Shown here one piece after another: positions 6,748 to 8,039 of a stretch of DNA of 8,039 nucleotides; position 1 is the stretch's first letter, and every line of letters begins with the position of its first letter. The stretch is from JANQPX01 sp039028235 (GTDB lineage Bacteria > Pseudomonadota > Alphaproteobacteria > Geminicoccales > Geminicoccaceae): assembly GCA_039028235.1 (NCBI GenBank), contig JBCCIN010000241.1, forward strand, positions 1-8,039, read 5' to 3'. Below the pieces are notes generated by a model. The model made no database searches. It was not told the origin of the DNA and saw nothing but the letters and a program-made list of their open reading frames with translations. The translations under genes were made by a program, and so were the position numbers.

Positions 6748-6791
6748 GATGTTTTTATGCCTCCCCTCATTTTTCGTTCGTCGTCAAAAAA

Positions 6792-7574
6792 CTACGTGAA
6801 CGTCGCGCTGACATTGCCAAAGGCGGATGACGTGACGTCCACCCGTGTCTTGTCCCCGAGCGGTATTGGCGGGCCGAACGCGCCGGTCAGGATCATGTCA
6901 CCCTTTTCCAGGCGCCTTCCGGCCTCAGCCTGTTTTTCTGCGAGCCAGCCGATGGCGGAAAGGATGTCGTCTGGCCATTTGAGCGAAGCCCAGGAGTCGA
7001 CGGTTTCGCCATTGAAAACAAGTGCCAGATCTGTGGCGAGCGGCGTGCCTGGATCGAGAACGCCTTCTCCCCTGACAACCCCTGCGAGAATACCGTTGTT
7101 AGCGATCAGTTCATGGCCGCGGGGCGGGTCACCGCGCAGCACCAGATTATGCAGCTCGATTACGGGATAGACTGCGCTGATCGCCTTCAGCAGCTCGTCG
7201 GGCGAGGCCTTGTCCGCGTCGACCGGGCTACCAAGGGTGATCGCGAACTCGGCCTCCAGTGCCAGATTGGCAAAGGCCGACTTCGATAGTTCGACACCGT
7301 CTTTGTGCTGCTCGCTCGACCATAGCCGCGCCCAGACCGGATGCGTGAGGCCCATCATCTCCTGATTGCCTTCGCAAACACACCCGATCTTGTAGCCGAC
7401 CACGCTCTCGCCGCGTTGCTCTCGAAGGGTCGCAACAGCAGTTTGCAGCCGCCACGCATCGGGAATCGAGAGCCTCAGCCCCTCGGCAAAGACGGTGCCC
7501 GGATTGGCCTCGTCATAGTCGGCCAGCATCCGTTCCGCGATGGCATGAAAGGTTTCGTCATCGAGTTCTGACAT
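6792..7574 (-). CDS. 2-oxopent-4-enoate hydratase-like protein (MhpD/FAH-fold family)
   Basis: A 260-residue cytosolic protein with the length and motif order of 2-keto-4-pentenoate hydratases (MhpD, DmpE, BphH) and the related 4-oxalocrotonate decarboxylases. These add water to, or decarboxylate, 2-oxo-dienoates with a divalent metal. 'VVGYKIG' (58-64) holds the family lysine (Lys62). 'LEAEFAITLG' (106-115) gives Glu107 and Glu109, and 'VIELHN' (138-143) gives Glu140; these match the predicted metal ligands of the family. 'RGHELIANNGILAGVV' follows. It is the first gene of the minus-strand run, 70 bases from the divergent PhyH gene. Only a weak AGAAGA is seen before the ATG. Family members also act on 2-keto-3-deoxy acids, so with the enolase-superfamily neighbour it could process a 2-oxo acid made by that enzyme (inference). 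Hydratase versus decarboxylase cannot be settled here. Confidence 0.85.
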   Translation of the reverse strand: MSELDDETFHAIAERMLADYDEANPGTVFAEGLRLSIPDAWRLQTAVATLREQRGESVVGYKIGCVCEGNQEMMGLTHPVWARLWSSEQHKDGVELSKSAFANLALEAEFAITLGSPVDADKASPDELLKAISAVYPVIELHNLVLRGDPPRGHELIANNGILAGVVRGEGVLDPGTPLATDLALVFNGETVDSWASLKWPDDILSAIGWLAEKQAEAGRRLEKGDMILTGAFGPPIPLGDKTRVDVTSSAFGNVSATFT

Positions 7575-7644
7575 GGCTGATCTTCTGCGTTCTGTTAGAC
7601 TCTCACCCTATAGACATATTCAATGAAGAGGCTTGGGGGGCAAG
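7575..7644. promoter_or_regulatory. Divergent intergenic region, probable promoters of operon and second PhyH gene
   Basis: The 70 bases separate two head-to-head genes, so both should start here. The stretch is AT-richer than its surroundings around 7605-7625. It contains TATAGA (7609-7614) and CATATT (7615-7620), either a possible -10 for the plus strand. On the minus strand TTGAAT followed 17 bases later by GTCTAA is a weak promoter match. A direct repeat TAGAC occurs at 7596-7600 and 7611-7615, a possible regulator site. None is strong. Confidence 0.4.
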
Positions 7645-8039
7645 ATGGCAGCATTCGAGCAGATCGAAACGTCGGTCGGTCCGGGCTGGCGCCTGAGTAG
7701 CGCCGAGATGCGGACCTATCGAGCAGAAGGTCTTGTCCGCCCTGCCTTGGCCTTCTCGGCAACCGAGCTTGCGGCCATACGAACGCTTCTGGACGCAACG
7801 CTCGCCGCGACGACGAACAAGAGACCAGAGAGCATCGTCTGTCCGCATATCGCCGAGATGAACAACCTGTCGCCGGACCTCGCCAACAGCTGGCTCAAGC
7901 TATGCACCCTGCCGCGACTCCTGGACCTGGTCGAGCAGGCGATCGGGCCGGACATCATTCTCTGGGGCAGTCAGATTTTCTGCAAGCCCGCGGGGACCGG
8001 GATGGCCGTGCCCTGGCATCAGGACGGGCATTTCTGGCC
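7645..8039 (+). CDS. Second PhyH-family Fe(II)/2-oxoglutarate oxygenase, partial (runs off the right edge)
   Basis: The first 131 codons of an open frame encode MAAFEQIETSVGPGWRL and continue to 'MAVPWHQDGHFWP-like' sequence at the edge. 'HQDGHFW' contains the HxD iron-binding pair (His125, Asp127) typical of the PhyH family. The preceding 'GPDIILWGSQIFCKP' is the usual strand before it. 'RAEGLVRPALAFSATELAAIRTLL' matches the family's opening, where a short helix guides the substrate side. The distal His and the 2-oxoglutarate Arg lie beyond the window. A GGGGGG run (7635-7640) just before the ATG at 7645 serves as ribosome binding site. An in-frame TTG at 7633 is less likely. It is divergent from the hydratase gene and shows no close sequence identity to the first PhyH protein, so the two probably do different steps. 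Confidence 0.8.
   Translation, partial: MAAFEQIETSVGPGWRLSSAEMRTYRAEGLVRPALAFSATELAAIRTLLDATLAATTNKRPESIVCPHIAEMNNLSPDLANSWLKLCTLPRLLDLVEQAIGPDIILWGSQIFCKPAGTGMAVPWHQDGHFW

Noticed and set aside
1..8039. CRISPR array, phage defence system, composite transposon or rRNA/tRNA genes
   Set aside because: No spaced repeats, no nuclease or toxin-like genes, only one IS and no structural RNA pattern were seen.

Overview
The window looks like an accessory catabolic or detoxification region of an alphaproteobacterium, probably of the Rhizobiales. This rests on the GC-rich coding sequence, Shine-Dalgarno-type starts, the IS407-type insertion sequence and the kind of genes present. It is inference; no marker gene fixes the genus.

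Left end (1 to about 1320): a broken helix-turn-helix gene fragment on the minus strand is followed by a decayed IS3-family (IS407-group) element. The element spans 189-1315 and is bounded by matching terminal inverted repeats. Its orfA is cut short. Its orfB has two in-frame stops and two frameshifts, although the D, D and E catalytic codons survive. No target duplication is visible. This is a dead element at the edge of the cluster.

Centre left (1399-3834, plus strand): a phytanoyl-CoA-dioxygenase-like (PhyH) Fe(II)/2-oxoglutarate oxygenase is followed 51 bases later by a MATE-family exporter. Both have good ribosome binding sites. The exporter starts with TTG.

Centre and right (7574 down to 3800, minus strand): five co-directional genes form a probable operon. 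In transcription order they are a 2-oxopent-4-enoate-hydratase-like protein, a mandelate-racemase-type enolase-superfamily enzyme, a zinc-free quinone-oxidoreductase-like MDR protein, and two tandem Lin0512-family proteins of unknown function. The two Lin0512 genes overlap by ATGA. The last one runs convergently into the end of the MATE gene.

Right end (7645 to beyond 8039, plus strand): a second PhyH-type oxygenase starts 70 bases from the operon's first gene, in divergent orientation, and is cut by the window edge.

Taken together, two non-haem iron oxygenases, an enolase-superfamily enzyme, a metal-dependent hydratase, an NADPH reductase, an exporter and two unknown Lin0512 proteins suggest a pathway for an organic acid or a small, possibly hydrophobic, metabolite. 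The substrate cannot be read from sequence. The most unusual points are the racemase-like enzyme with Arg in place of the second catalytic Lys, and the Lin0512 pair in which one copy has lost the family's signature His.
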